The notes under the pieces: model-generated
Database searches by the model: none
The model's input: only the letters and a program-made list of their open reading frames with translations
What the model was told of the DNA's origin: nothing
Part shown: positions 24,420-33,262 of the stretch, in pieces
How positions within the stretch are numbered: position 1 is the stretch's first letter
Layout: the number at the start of each line of letters is the position of its first letter
Made by a program: the position numbers and the translations under genes
Origin: Flavobacteriales bacterium BRH_c54
GTDB lineage: Bacteria > Bacteroidota > Bacteroidia > Flavobacteriales_E > Vicingaceae
Direction of reading: 5' to 3'
DNA length: 41,906 bases
Assembly (NCBI GenBank): GCA_000961845.1
Contig: LADZ01000034.1
Span: 1-41,906, forward strand

Positions 24420-25574
24420 TTAAGCTAAAATAGGTTCTGAATAATCATTCAGTTCGTTATATATACTATCTCTTTCAATAGGTTTTCTACCAACTTCTTT
24501 TATTAGTTGAATCATTTGTTCAGAAGTCATGGTTGGTTTTTGCTCTTCAGCTCCAGCCATGGTATATATTTTTGTAGAATCATCAACAGTTCCATCAATA
24601 TCGTTTACTCCAAAAGAAAGTAATAATTGAGTAGTTTTTCTCCCTATCATTGGCCAATAAGCTTTTATGTGGTTAAAATTATCTAGAAAAATTCTGCCCA
24701 TAGCATAAACTTTCAAATCTTCAATTATGCTTACTTCTTCAATATTAGACATTTGATTGTTTTTATTTCTGAATTTTAGAGGAATAAAAGCATTAAAACC
24801 ACCTGTTTTATCTTGAAGATTTCTTAATCTGTTCATATGGTCGATAAGGTGTTCGTATTTTTCTAAATGTCCGTAAAGCATTGTTGCATTAGAGGGCATC
24901 CCAACTTTATGAGCAGCTTCGTGCATTTGTAGCCATTGTTCTGAAGTACATTTATCTTTACAGATTTGAGCTCTAATTTTTTCATCAAAAATTTCTGCTC
25001 CACCACCTGGTAAAGAACCTTGTCCGGCATCTTTTAATATTTTCAATCCTTCTTCATAACTCACTTTTGCTTTTTTGCACATATAATCTAACTCAACAGC
25101 AGTAAAAGCTTTAACATGTATATCGGGGCGAATTTGTTTAATATTTTCAATTAAATTTTTAAAGTAAGCTAATCCCATTTTTGGATGGACACCTCCAACA
25201 ATATGTACTTCGGTAATGTCTTTACCATCATAATTTCTAATGGCGTTGTAAATATCCTCTTCAGAAAGCTCCCAAGCATCATATTCATCTTTTTCTCTTA
25301 AAAAACGAGAGTAAGAGCAAAATTTACAATCGAAAACACAAATATTAGTGGGTTCTATATGGAAGTTTTTATTGAAGTAGGTTTTATTTCCGTGTCTTTT
25401 TTCTCTAATGTAGTTGGCAAGTGTTCCTAAATGGCTAAGTTCAGCGTTGTAGAATAAGTATGTTCCTTCTTTCGGTGTAATTCTTTCTTCGTTTACTACT
25501 TTATTGTAAATGCTGTTAAGCTTACTATCTGTAACAGTTGTTTTAAGCAATGTTTTAATGGTAGTATTGTCCAT
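24420..25574 (-). CDS. mqnE: Aminofutalosine synthase MqnE (radical SAM)
   Basis: This 384-residue radical SAM enzyme joins 3-[(1-carboxyvinyl)oxy]benzoate to adenosine to make aminofutalosine, an early step of the futalosine route to menaquinone. The iron-sulfur motif is C-V-F-D-C-K-F-C (CX3CX2C) near residue 80. H-I-V-G-G-V-H-P and G-Q-G-S-L-P-G-G-G-A-E fit the MqnE/MqnC/CofH group. It could in principle be a dehypoxanthine futalosine cyclase; C-S-Y-S-R after the cluster favours MqnE. The frame is open 7 codons further, to a TTG at 25595, but that codon lies inside the -7 box, so the ATG at 25574 is preferred. No other mqn gene is in the window. Confidence 0.87.
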   Translation of the reverse strand: MDNTTIKTLLKTTVTDSKLNSIYNKVVNEERITPKEGTYLFYNAELSHLGTLANYIREKRHGNKTYFNKNFHIEPTNICVFDCKFCSYSRFLREKDEYDAWELSEEDIYNAIRNYDGKDITEVHIVGGVHPKMGLAYFKNLIENIKQIRPDIHVKAFTAVELDYMCKKAKVSYEEGLKILKDAGQGSLPGGGAEIFDEKIRAQICKDKCTSEQWLQMHEAAHKVGMPSNATMLYGHLEKYEHLIDHMNRLRNLQDKTGGFNAFIPLKFRNKNNQMSNIEEVSIIEDLKVYAMGRIFLDNFNHIKAYWPMIGRKTTQLLLSFGVNDIDGTVDDSTKIYTMAGAEEQKPTMTSEQMIQLIKEVGRKPIERDSIYNELNDYSEPILA

Positions 25575-25592
25575 ATATGGTGAAATTTTTAA

Positions 25593-25600
25593 CAAAAGTA
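25593..25600 (-). promoter_or_regulatory. -7 box of the mqnE-phosphodiesterase operon
   Basis: The minus strand reads TACTTTTG, an exact TAnnTTTG match, 18 bp before the ATG at 25574, giving a leader of about 12 nt. Confidence 0.55.
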
Positions 25601-25609
25601 AGCATAAGA

Positions 25610-25639
25610 TAAAAAAAGAGCCTCAAAAAAATGAGGCTC
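25610..25639 (-). terminator. Intrinsic terminator of the M43 protease gene
   Basis: An 8-bp GC-rich stem (25618-25625 with 25632-25639) with a 6-nt loop. On the minus strand it is followed by a long T-run (A-run 25610-25617). It lies 28 nt after the stop at 25668. Confidence 0.88.
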
Positions 25640-25667
25640 CTTAAAAAATTTAATAATAATTAACTCA

Positions 25668-27857
25668 CTACTTAGCAATCAATACTTTTTTAGTGGTGAT
25701 GATGTTATCGGATTTAATATTTACAAAATAAATACCATTAGGCTGATTATCTATGTTGATAGTAAATAATTGAGTGTTTAGTGGATTGCCACTTGTGTAA
25801 ATTAATTCTCCAACAAGGTTGTAAATTTCAATAGTAGTTTCTTTTTTCTCTGTTAACGCAACATTTAATGTTCCGTTTGAAGGATTAGGGAAAACTAAAA
25901 TTTCATTAATTGTACCTAGTATTTCTTTTTCGCCTGTTGTAGAACTATTACAAATTACAGGGATTACAGCAGCACTATGATCTAAGCTATAAGTAGCTAA
26001 ATCAACCCATCCTGTAGTTTCTTTTGCCCACACAGTATTTGTTCCTGTAGGAGCAGCCATAAGAGCTACGGTATCTCCATTTGTTAGTGTATTATGATCA
26101 TGACCAACAAAGAAATTTCCGTTTAAAGATGGTGGAGTAGGAATAGACCAAACTGTTGGAGTTCCTCCAGTTCCTAATTGAGAGATTTGAACTGTTTGTT
26201 GAGCGAGTACATTTCCAGGAGCACCTGCATTTAATCCCCAAACTTTTAGGTTAACGTTTCCAGTTCCTGAAGTGCTAAAATAATAAATAACATCTGTTAG
26301 GAAAGTTCCAGAGCCAGTATAAGGAATTTTATCTGCCCAACCATTATCTCCATAACTATTTTGCCCCATAATATAACCATTTCCTCCTCCCCAAATATAA
26401 GCTCCTGTTTGACTACCATGTTGTCCAATGTCCCAAGTTGCAGCTGTAGAATCACAAACCTGACTACCTGAGGCTAATACAGTAATATAGGCATTTTTAG
26501 TTTCAGTATCATTACTAGTTCCATCTCCAACAGTTAATGAAACTGTGTAAGTCCCTGCATTGTTGTATGTAATAGCAGGAGGAGTAGCTGCTGTGGAAGT
26601 TGATGGAGTAACACCTCCTTGAGAGGTTACATCAAAATTCCAAGAGTTAGAAGTAATTGGGTTTGGACCAGCAGAAGTATTCGTAAAAGTAATTGATTGT
26701 CCTGCTGTAATTGTAGTAGCAGAAGCAACAAAGTTAGCGTTTAATGGAGCTACTCCACAAACAGTAGATGTTAGTAAAGAGCCTCTTCTAGGAGAATTTT
26801 GTAAAACAACATCCATTCTAGCTTTTTGGTTTGCAGAGAACATATACATACAGGCATCTGGTACATAATCCATATAATTCATAAACATTTCTCCTGTTGT
26901 ATTTCCTGAACAAGCTCCTACATTATAAGGGTGAGTTCTACAGTTATAGTTAGCTGTTTGTTGAGTAGGGGTATCATTGCAAAAATCATTTCCACAAGTA
27001 CCATCTCCCCATATATGACGAAGACCTAACCAGTGACCAATTTCATGTGTTGCTGTTCTTCCTTTGTTGTAAGGGGCACTAACAGCACCTGTTGTTCCAA
27101 AAGCATTGTAAAGAATAACCACTCCATCAGTGTTAGCAGCACCACCATTGGATGGCATACCTCCTAAACCTGAAGAAGAGGGAAATTGAGCATATCCTAA
27201 AACACCACCTTGAATATTAGCCACCCAGATGTTGAAATACTTAGTAGGGTCCCATTGAGTTTGTGGTTTCCATGTCCCATCTATTTGACTTGTAGTTAGT
27301 GATGTAGCTCCTACATTAACTCTGTTAACACCATTTGTTGGTTGGTTGTTAGGATCAATTTGAGCTAAACAAAATTCTATATCACAGTTACCAATAACCG
27401 ATTGAAAAGTAGAAGGAACACTTGAAATATCTGTATTCGAAGCGGAAAAATCTTGATTCAATGCAGTTATCTGAGACTGAATTTGAGTCATACTGATGTT
27501 TTGTGTTGAGTTTCCATACAAAACATGTACTACCACAGGAATTACTCTTGATGCTTTATTGTTAGCATTATCTTTAACATAGGTTTTTAATTTTTCTTCC
27601 ATCCAGATTTCAAAATCTTCCACGGATTCCATTTGTGGATTGGCTTGTTGGTGTATTTGATGCATTTCATCAGAAAAACATCTAATATGTCCACTTGGGG
27701 TTTTTGTAGCGTCTTGAATTAACTGTTGAGTTAAGTTATCATCTAATGAAATGTTAGCTTTTGTCTTAGTTGTTTCAATTTTGTTGCCACTAATTTGACC
27801 ATTTAGAAAAACAGTAAATAGTATCGAAAATAAGCTTAATAATGTAATTTTTTTCAT
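25668..27857 (-). CDS. Secreted M43 (cytophagalysin/pappalysin-type) metalloprotease with PKD and T9SS sorting domains
   Basis: This 729-residue zinc endopeptidase has a signal peptide (to about N-G-Q at 21) and a pro-region to about 105. The catalytic domain carries H271-E-I-G-H-W-L-G-L-R-H281, the extended HEXXHXXGXXH motif. Cys pairs (C-G-N-D-F-C; C-M-Y-M-F) and the Met-turn region M-N-Y-M-D-Y are typical of M43. Residues about 372-460 are a PKD-like domain (F-T-N-T-S-A-G, then Y-N-N-A-G-T-Y-T-V-S-L-T-V). A Gly-rich region of about 170 residues follows, and the end is a T9SS type A sorting domain starting F-P-N-P-S-N-G. The product is expected outside the cell, degrading protein. It is monocistronic, with its own -7 box and terminator. 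Confidence 0.94.
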   Translation of the reverse strand: MKKITLLSLFSILFTVFLNGQISGNKIETTKTKANISLDDNLTQQLIQDATKTPSGHIRCFSDEMHQIHQQANPQMESVEDFEIWMEEKLKTYVKDNANNKASRVIPVVVHVLYGNSTQNISMTQIQSQITALNQDFSASNTDISSVPSTFQSVIGNCDIEFCLAQIDPNNQPTNGVNRVNVGATSLTTSQIDGTWKPQTQWDPTKYFNIWVANIQGGVLGYAQFPSSSGLGGMPSNGGAANTDGVVILYNAFGTTGAVSAPYNKGRTATHEIGHWLGLRHIWGDGTCGNDFCNDTPTQQTANYNCRTHPYNVGACSGNTTGEMFMNYMDYVPDACMYMFSANQKARMDVVLQNSPRRGSLLTSTVCGVAPLNANFVASATTITAGQSITFTNTSAGPNPITSNSWNFDVTSQGGVTPSTSTAATPPAITYNNAGTYTVSLTVGDGTSNDTETKNAYITVLASGSQVCDSTAATWDIGQHGSQTGAYIWGGGNGYIMGQNSYGDNGWADKIPYTGSGTFLTDVIYYFSTSGTGNVNLKVWGLNAGAPGNVLAQQTVQISQLGTGGTPTVWSIPTPPSLNGNFFVGHDHNTLTNGDTVALMAAPTGTNTVWAKETTGWVDLATYSLDHSAAVIPVICNSSTTGEKEILGTINEILVFPNPSNGTLNVALTEKKETTIEIYNLVGELIYTSGNPLNTQLFTINIDNQPNGIYFVNIKSDNIITTKKVLIAK

Positions 27858-27884
27858 GAAAGTTTTAGTTTAATTAATGCTTAC

Positions 27885-27892
27885 CAAATTTA
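27885..27892 (-). promoter_or_regulatory. -7 box of the M43 protease gene
   Basis: The minus strand reads TAAATTTG, an exact TAnnTTTG match, 28 bp before the ATG at 27857. Confidence 0.55.
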
Positions 27893-28069
27893 CGGATATA
27901 ATATTATTTAGAAAACAATAGTTTGTTCAATTATTAGATTCCTAAGATAAAAAAATAATAAAGCAACCTTTTATGAAATTTTTTCGTCTTAGATTATACT
28001 AAGGAGATAAATTTTTAAAAGTTAATTAGATAGGTAGTTAAATCATAAAAAATCTCCTCCCTTTGAATT

Positions 28070-28098
28070 AAAGTCCCTTAAATTATTTGAGGGACTTT
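28070..28098 (-). terminator. Intrinsic terminator of the FAD-linked oxidase gene
   Basis: A 9-bp stem (28070-28078 with 28090-28098) closes an 11-nt loop just past the stop at 28101, with a T-rich but interrupted stretch after it on the minus strand. The remaining ~170 bp up to the protease promoter hold a short CTTAG/CTAAG hairpin (27988-28003) and nothing else I can support. Confidence 0.65.
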
Positions 28099-28100
28099 TT

Positions 28101-29507
28101 TTATGGAAAAATTTTGCCCGGATTAAGTATATTATTTGGATCGAAGATAGATTTTATTTGTTTTTGTAATAATAAGGTTTTTTGATCAAAAGGGATATTC
28201 ATATATGATTTCTGAACATAGCCAATACCATGCTCTCCGGAAATAGTACCTTTTAATTGCACACAAAGCTGAAAAATTTCTGTAATTCCTTTCGGCAATT
28301 CATTATTCCACGCTTCATCACTCATGTCTCCTTTAATGATGTTTACATGCAAATTTCCGTCTCCGGCATGTCCATAGCAAACTGATTTAAAACCGTATTT
28401 GTTTCCTATTTCTTTTACACCTTTAAGTAACTTAGGTAATTCTGCTCTAGGCACAACAGTATCTTCTTCTTTATAAATAGATTGACTTTTCACTGCTTCA
28501 CCTACCACTCGCCTAATTTTCCATAGTTTTTCTTTTTGAGTGGCATCATCTGCAAAAAGAATTTCTCCGGTTTTAAAATTTTCTAACACCTGATAAATGA
28601 GTTCACAGTCTTTATACAAAATATCCATATCATTTCCATCTACTTCAATAAGTAAATGAGCTTCAATTCCATCTTCAATATTGATGGCAGTATCATTTAT
28701 AAATTTTTTTCCCCATAAAATAGCGTCTCTTTCCATTAATTCCATTGCTGAAGGAGTTATGCCTGCATTAAAAATTGCCGCTACAGCACTACAAGCTTCT
28801 TCGGCCGAAACAAAAGGCACAAGCATCAATAAATCAAATTTTGGGTGAGGTATAAGTTTAAATACTGCTTTAGTTATAATGCCTAATGTACCTTCGCTAC
28901 CTATTAATAATTGTGTGAGGTTATAACCAGTAGAATTTTTTAGCACATTCGCTCCTGTCCATATTATTTCACCTGTGGGAAGCACCACTTCTAAATTTAA
29001 TACATAATCTTTGGTAACACCATATTTTACAGCTTTTGGTCCACCGGAATTTTCTGCTAAATTTCCACCTATAAAACAACTGCCTTTGCTGGCAGGATCG
29101 GGAGGATAAAAAAGTCCTTTAGCTTTTACCGCTTCTTGAAACTCTTGAGTGATGACTCCCGGTTCAATAGTAGCTTGTAAATTTCTTTCATCAATTTCAA
29201 TAATGCTATTAAAACGTTCCATTGAAAGCAAAATGCCTTTATTGATGGGTAAAGCTCCACCACTCAAACCAGTTCCAGCCCCTCTAGGAGTTAGTGGGAT
29301 TAAATGTTCATTACATAATTTCACGATGGAACTTATTTCTGTTGCTGTTCTTGGCTTAACAATTACTTCAGGGAAAAACTTCAAATCTTCCGTTTCATCA
29401 TGACTGTATTTACTTAAATTTTCATCATCCCATAAAACAAATTTATCACCAATTAATGCTTGTAATTGTTGAATAATAGGAGGTGTTACTTTTCCATAAA
29501 CAGACAT
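28101..29507 (-). CDS. FAD-linked oxidase of the GlcD/D-lactate dehydrogenase family
   Basis: The 468-residue flavoenzyme oxidises a 2-hydroxy acid such as D-lactate or glycolate. The FAD (PCMH-type) domain covers about 35-220, with P-R-G-A-G-T-G-L-S-G-G-A at 75-86 and G-S-E-G-T-L-G-I-I-T near 203-212. The C-terminal substrate domain has G-H-A-G-D-G-N-L-H near 378, which holds the metal site of this family, and G-T-I-S-G-E-H-G-I-G-Y near 434. No iron-sulfur (GlcF-type) partner or lactate permease is adjacent, so the substrate stays open. It is preceded by tRNA-Arg on the other strand; no exact -7 box was seen. Confidence 0.92.
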   Translation of the reverse strand: MSVYGKVTPPIIQQLQALIGDKFVLWDDENLSKYSHDETEDLKFFPEVIVKPRTATEISSIVKLCNEHLIPLTPRGAGTGLSGGALPINKGILLSMERFNSIIEIDERNLQATIEPGVITQEFQEAVKAKGLFYPPDPASKGSCFIGGNLAENSGGPKAVKYGVTKDYVLNLEVVLPTGEIIWTGANVLKNSTGYNLTQLLIGSEGTLGIITKAVFKLIPHPKFDLLMLVPFVSAEEACSAVAAIFNAGITPSAMELMERDAILWGKKFINDTAINIEDGIEAHLLIEVDGNDMDILYKDCELIYQVLENFKTGEILFADDATQKEKLWKIRRVVGEAVKSQSIYKEEDTVVPRAELPKLLKGVKEIGNKYGFKSVCYGHAGDGNLHVNIIKGDMSDEAWNNELPKGITEIFQLCVQLKGTISGEHGIGYVQKSYMNIPFDQKTLLLQKQIKSIFDPNNILNPGKIFP

Positions 29508-29580
29508 ATTGAACTATTTTTTGATGTAATTTTATAAAATCTAAAAATAATAAAATTAGAGAAAATACAGTCATTTTTTC

Positions 29581-29588
29581 TATATTTG
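29581..29588 (+). promoter_or_regulatory. -7 box of tRNA-Arg
   Basis: TATATTTG, an exact TAnnTTTG match, ends 10 bp before the tRNA and is identical to the octamer before tRNA-His. Confidence 0.65.
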
Positions 29589-29598
29589 CAGTCAATTA

Positions 29599-29672
29599 GG
29601 CCTCGTGGCGCAACTGAATAGCGCATCTGATTACGGCTCAGAAGGTTACAGGTTTGAATCCTGTCGAGGTCA
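29599..29672 (+). tRNA. tRNA-Arg (anticodon ACG)
   Basis: A complete cloverleaf: acceptor GGCCTCG/CGAGGTC (one G-T pair), D-stem GCGC/GCGC, anticodon stem TCTGA/TCAGA with loop TTACGGC (anticodon ACG, the first A presumably read as inosine), and T-arm ACAGG-TTTGAAT-CCTGT. The discriminator base is A and the CCA end is not encoded. Confidence 0.97.
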
Positions 29673-29674
29673 CT

Positions 29675-29704
29675 AAAAGCTCTGAAATTTTCAGAGCTTT
29701 TTTA
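29675..29704 (+). terminator. Intrinsic terminator after tRNA-Arg, overlapping the GT9 stop
   Basis: An 11-bp stem (29675-29685 with 29691-29701), a 5-nt loop and a T-run, starting 2 nt after the tRNA. Its right arm contains the stop codon of the leftward GT9 gene, so one hairpin probably ends both transcripts. Confidence 0.88.
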
Positions 29705-30662
29705 TTTCAATATCAAAACCACATTTAAAGTGACCTAAAGGACATTCAATTTTTCCATGCAAGCCACAAGGTCGGCAAGTAAGTTTTTCCTTAACTTCAA
29801 CAATTTTGGCACCTTTGGCTAAAGGTCCAAAGCCAAATGCAGGAATAGTAGAACAGAAAAAAGCCGTAGTAGGAGCATTCATAGCTGAAGCAATATGCAG
29901 CGGTGCAGAATCATTTACATAATTCATTTGTGCTGTTTGCATTAAAGCTGCCGATTCTAGTAATGAAAGTTTTCCTGCTAAATTCACTACCTTTTTGTTG
30001 TTAGATAGTGTTTTTATTTTATCGCAAGCTGTAGCATCGGCAGGACTTCCTAATAAATAAATTTGATAATTATATGGAATGCTATTGGTTAACTCAACCC
30101 ATTTTTCCTTTGGTAATTGTTTTGTAAACCAAACGGAAGTTGGTGCCATACAAACGTATTTTTCTTTTTTATAAGCCTCCACCGCTAAATAATCGTTGTT
30201 GCTTGGATAAAGCTTAGGCATGGCGGGAGTATTATCTGTAAAAGTTTTTATCAATTGATGATTCCGTTCAATTTCATGCGTACCATCTCCAATCTTATGT
30301 GGAAATTTTTGATTAAAGGAAAAAGACAAGGGATTTTTAGCAAAACCTATTTTAAGCTTAGCTCCCGAAAAAGCAGTAATTAATCCACTAGAAGCAAATC
30401 GTTGTAAATTAATAACCACATCATATTTATGTTGATGAACCTGTTTGGTTATTCTTTTCAGGCTATCGTATTTTTTATCGTGTTTGTTCCAAATAATTAC
30501 TTCGTTAATGATAGGATGATTTTCGAGCAAGCTTTCATTGCCTTTACGCAACAAAAAATCTATTTGACTATCAGGTAGGGCTTGGTGTAATTTTTCTACT
30601 ATGGAAGTAGCTAAAATAACATCTCCAATATAGGCGGTTTGTATGATTAAAAACTTTTTCAA
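29691..30662 (-). CDS. Glycosyltransferase family 9 (heptosyltransferase-like)
   Basis: The 323-residue GT-B protein resembles ADP-heptose:LPS heptosyltransferases. It begins F-L-I-I-Q-T-A-Y-I-G-D-V-I-L-A-T, the acceptor-side motif with the catalytic Asp. The C-terminal donor domain has N-D-S-A-P-L-H-I-A-S-A near 252-262, matching the family's N-D-S-G-P-x-H. The last 30 residues hold four Cys (C-R-P-C, C-P-L-G-H-F-K-C), a small Cys-rich tail also met in other GT9 proteins. It likely adds a core sugar to LPS at the inner face of the cytoplasmic membrane. It follows the TPR gene by 2 bp and its stop lies inside the tRNA-Arg terminator. Confidence 0.9.
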   Translation of the reverse strand: MKKFLIIQTAYIGDVILATSIVEKLHQALPDSQIDFLLRKGNESLLENHPIINEVIIWNKHDKKYDSLKRITKQVHQHKYDVVINLQRFASSGLITAFSGAKLKIGFAKNPLSFSFNQKFPHKIGDGTHEIERNHQLIKTFTDNTPAMPKLYPSNNDYLAVEAYKKEKYVCMAPTSVWFTKQLPKEKWVELTNSIPYNYQIYLLGSPADATACDKIKTLSNNKKVVNLAGKLSLLESAALMQTAQMNYVNDSAPLHIASAMNAPTTAFFCSTIPAFGFGPLAKGAKIVEVKEKLTCRPCGLHGKIECPLGHFKCGFDIEIKKL

Positions 30663-30663
30663 C

Positions 30664-31161
30664 TTAGCTAAATAGTGTTTTTTTTCGTTTGCAACGTTCT
30701 ACCGAGTCTAAAAATTTATCCATGGTAGCATTGTCCATACAAGCTCTCGCAGCATCTTTAAAATGAGAGATGGCTTTGTCATATTCTTCTATTGCTTCAA
30801 ACATAATCCCGTATTCATTGTAGATAGTAGATTTGTTAATTCCAGGGACTTTCAGGGCTTTTTCAAGCAATTGGTTTAGTTCATCCCATCGTTGTTGGGT
30901 AGAAAGCAAAATAGCATAGTTGTAATAAACAGCAGTATAATCAGGAGAAAGTTCTAATGCTTTTTTGTAATGTTCTTCTGCTTTTGCATAATCCTGAAAT
31001 TTGGTTTCGTTCATCCAACCTAAATGGTTGTGAGCCTTTCCGAAAGTTGGATTTTCTTTCAGAATGTTGTTTAATGTTTCATAGGCTTTTTCAATAAATC
31101 CGTCTTTTATATCTAGGTCGGCTAATTGAAATTGATCTTCAGATTTAATATTTTTATTCAT
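30664..31161 (-). CDS. TPR-repeat protein
   Basis: This 165-residue soluble protein consists of about three to four TPR units (A-Y-E-T-L-N-N-I-L-K-E-N-P; A-E-E-H-Y-K-K-A-L-E-L-S-P; A-I-S-H-F-K-D-A-A), with no signal peptide. TPRs bind other proteins; no enzyme domain is present. It is translationally close to the GT9 gene (2-bp gap) and probably co-transcribed with it. A role as partner of the glycosyltransferase is inference. The 110 bp upstream, up to dapD, holds no exact -7 box, so this pair may be read from the dapD operon. Confidence 0.85.
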   Translation of the reverse strand: MNKNIKSEDQFQLADLDIKDGFIEKAYETLNNILKENPTFGKAHNHLGWMNETKFQDYAKAEEHYKKALELSPDYTAVYYNYAILLSTQQRWDELNQLLEKALKVPGINKSTIYNEYGIMFEAIEEYDKAISHFKDAARACMDNATMDKFLDSVERCKRKKTLFS

Positions 31162-31271
31162 ATGTAGATATTTATTGATTTTTATTTGTCATATGGAATA
31201 CGCCATGTTATCTTCATTTGTGTTGATTTACTTTTTGCAAGTGGCTATTTCATAATACTATATTTATTGTG

Positions 31272-32087
31272 TTAAACTGCTACATCGTATTCTCTTAAGG
31301 CATTGTTAAGAGAAGTTTTTAAATCGGTACTTGCTTTTCGTTGTCCTATAATTAAGGCACAAGGTACATTAAATCTTCCCGCAGGAAATTCTTTGGTATA
31401 AGAACCTGGAATTACCACAGCTCTTTCCGGCACTTCACCTTTATATTCAATAGGAGCATCTCCGCTTACATCAATAATTTTTGTTGATTTTGTAAGCACT
31501 ACGTTTGCTCCTAAAACAGCTTGTTTTCTTACTCTAACACCTTCTACTATTATACATCTTGAGCCTATAAAACAACCATCTTCTATTACTACCGGAGCAG
31601 CTTGCAAAGGTTCCAACACACCACCAATACCAACTCCACCACTTAAGTGGACATCTTTACCAATTTGAGCACAAGAACCAACTGTTGCCCATGTGTCAAC
31701 CATTGTTCCGCTACCTACAAAAGCACCAATATTTACATAAGAAGGCATCATAATTACGCCTTTGGCTAAAAAAGCACCATAACGAGCTACAGCATGAGGC
31801 ACTACACGAACTCCCAATACTTCATAGTTCTTTTTCAACTCCATTTTATCATGAAACTCAAATGGACCAACTTCAATGGTTTTCATTTGTTGGATAGGAA
31901 AATAAAGTACTACTGCTTTTTTAACCCATTCGTTTACTTGCCAATCACTACCTTTTGGTTCGGCAACTCTTAATGTTCCTTTATCCAAATGTTCAATTAC
32001 TTGTCGGATAGCATTTTTTGTAGCTTCATCTTTTAGTAAATTTCTATTTTCCCAAGCCGCTTCTATTTGTTGTTGTAATTCTTTCAT
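31272..32087 (-). CDS. dapD: Tetrahydrodipicolinate N-succinyltransferase DapD
   Basis: The 271-residue enzyme transfers succinyl from succinyl-CoA to tetrahydrodipicolinate in the lysine/diaminopimelate pathway. It is a left-handed beta-helix protein, with hexapeptide turns from about 100 to 205 (V-I-M-M-P-S-Y-V-N-I-G-A-F-V-G and T-W-A-T-V-G-S-C-A-Q-I-G) and the family's N-terminal helical domain. Length matches E. coli DapD. The start overlaps the stop of the preceding glycosyltransferase (ATGA), so a housekeeping amino-acid gene is coupled to an envelope-glycosylation operon. Diaminopimelate feeds peptidoglycan, which may explain the grouping. Confidence 0.95.
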   Translation of the reverse strand: MKELQQQIEAAWENRNLLKDEATKNAIRQVIEHLDKGTLRVAEPKGSDWQVNEWVKKAVVLYFPIQQMKTIEVGPFEFHDKMELKKNYEVLGVRVVPHAVARYGAFLAKGVIMMPSYVNIGAFVGSGTMVDTWATVGSCAQIGKDVHLSGGVGIGGVLEPLQAAPVVIEDGCFIGSRCIIVEGVRVRKQAVLGANVVLTKSTKIIDVSGDAPIEYKGEVPERAVVIPGSYTKEFPAGRFNVPCALIIGQRKASTDLKTSLNNALREYDVAV

Positions 32088-33262
32088 TGTTTTTTAGTAT
32101 TTATAATCAATTCATTCAGTTTTTGAGTTGTTCCTTCCCAAGTGTAATTCTTTTTCACAAAATCATATCCTGATGTCGCAATGTTATTATATAAGTTTTT
32201 ATTTTCCAACAAAGATATAATATGTTCGTAATATTCTTCGGGTTCATTGCCAATTAATATGGAGTTTTGATGTTTAGCTCCTAAAGCATTATTCGCCAGT
32301 TGAGAAGTTACACAAGGCAGTTTCATAGCCATAGCTTCTAATAATTTATTCTGCAAACCTGTGCCAATTTGCATTGGAGCTATAAATATTTTAGCCGCTG
32401 CATAATAAGAGGTAATATCTTTTACCCAACCTGTTACTTCAACATTTTTGGAAGTTAATTGCAACACTTTTTTATCGGGTTCAGCACCGGCAATTACTAA
32501 TTTTACATCAGGATATTTTTTCCAAACTAATGGCATGACTTCATTTACCAAATAAATTACGCTATCAATATTGGGTGGATACGCCATGTTTCCTGTAAAT
32601 ATGAGGTCGTATTTTTTTTCGGAATTTTCTTGAAACTTAAACATTTCATAATCTACGCCATTAGGAATTATTTGAATAGCATCGTTTTTTATGTGAACGA
32701 TTAAATTTTTATCTTGTTCAGAAATTATTGTAAGATTATCAAAAGCATTAAAAATTTGGTGTTCGTAACGTTTTAATCGAGTAGTTTCGGTAGTTAAAAA
32801 CCACTTGATGTAAAAAGGTGATTGTGCTATTCTTCTTTCCATACCCCGAGCCAAGGCGTCCATGTAATCTAATGTTTTTGGAATAGGAATATTTTTAATG
32901 TATTCGGCAACTCGGATTAATTGACCATAAATATGGTCGGGTTGATATTCTGTTATAATTCGATTAATTTTTTTTTGAGCCGATTTATTATAAAAATAAA
33001 CTACTTGTAAGGATTTGTCGGTAAATAACAATTGCCAAAATAAATTCCAATAGATTTTCCACTTAGGAAGTTTAATAATGTGAATGGCTTTACAATATTC
33101 TTGAAGTTTATCGATAGAACTTTGTGCTACTTTTTGGTCGGATAAGGCACATAAAACTATTTCGTGTTGTTTAGATAATTCTTTTATTTGATGAAAAGCA
33201 CGTAACTTATCTCCTTTTTCTAAAGGATATGGAAAGCGAGAAAGTAGTACAAATAGTTTCAT
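32084..33262 (-). CDS. GT4-type glycosyltransferase
   Basis: The 392-residue protein is a GT-B fold glycosyltransferase. It has an N-terminal acceptor domain (L-L-S-R-F-P-Y-P-L-E-K-G-D-K-L-R). The donor domain has F-T-G-N-M-A-Y-P-P-N near 226, V-T-G-W-V near 280, and F-I-A-P-M-Q-I-G-T-G-L-Q-N-K-L-L-E-A-M-A around 298-317, the region that holds the nucleotide-sugar-binding Glu of GT4. It resembles PEP-CTERM/polysaccharide-type transferases. Sugar and acceptor cannot be read from sequence. Its ATG overlaps the stop of the upstream GT4 gene by one base (TAATG), and its stop overlaps dapD, indicating tight coupling. Confidence 0.9.
   Translation of the reverse strand: MKLFVLLSRFPYPLEKGDKLRAFHQIKELSKQHEIVLCALSDQKVAQSSIDKLQEYCKAIHIIKLPKWKIYWNLFWQLLFTDKSLQVVYFYNKSAQKKINRIITEYQPDHIYGQLIRVAEYIKNIPIPKTLDYMDALARGMERRIAQSPFYIKWFLTTETTRLKRYEHQIFNAFDNLTIISEQDKNLIVHIKNDAIQIIPNGVDYEMFKFQENSEKKYDLIFTGNMAYPPNIDSVIYLVNEVMPLVWKKYPDVKLVIAGAEPDKKVLQLTSKNVEVTGWVKDITSYYAAAKIFIAPMQIGTGLQNKLLEAMAMKLPCVTSQLANNALGAKHQNSILIGNEPEEYYEHIISLLENKNLYNNIATSGYDFVKKNYTWEGTTQKLNELIINTKKQ

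Noticed and set aside
27988-28003. Short CTTAG/CTAAG hairpin in the gap before the M43 protease promoter as a small RNA or riboswitch
   Set aside because: The 5-bp stem is too weak and no promoter, conserved core or terminator is associated with it.
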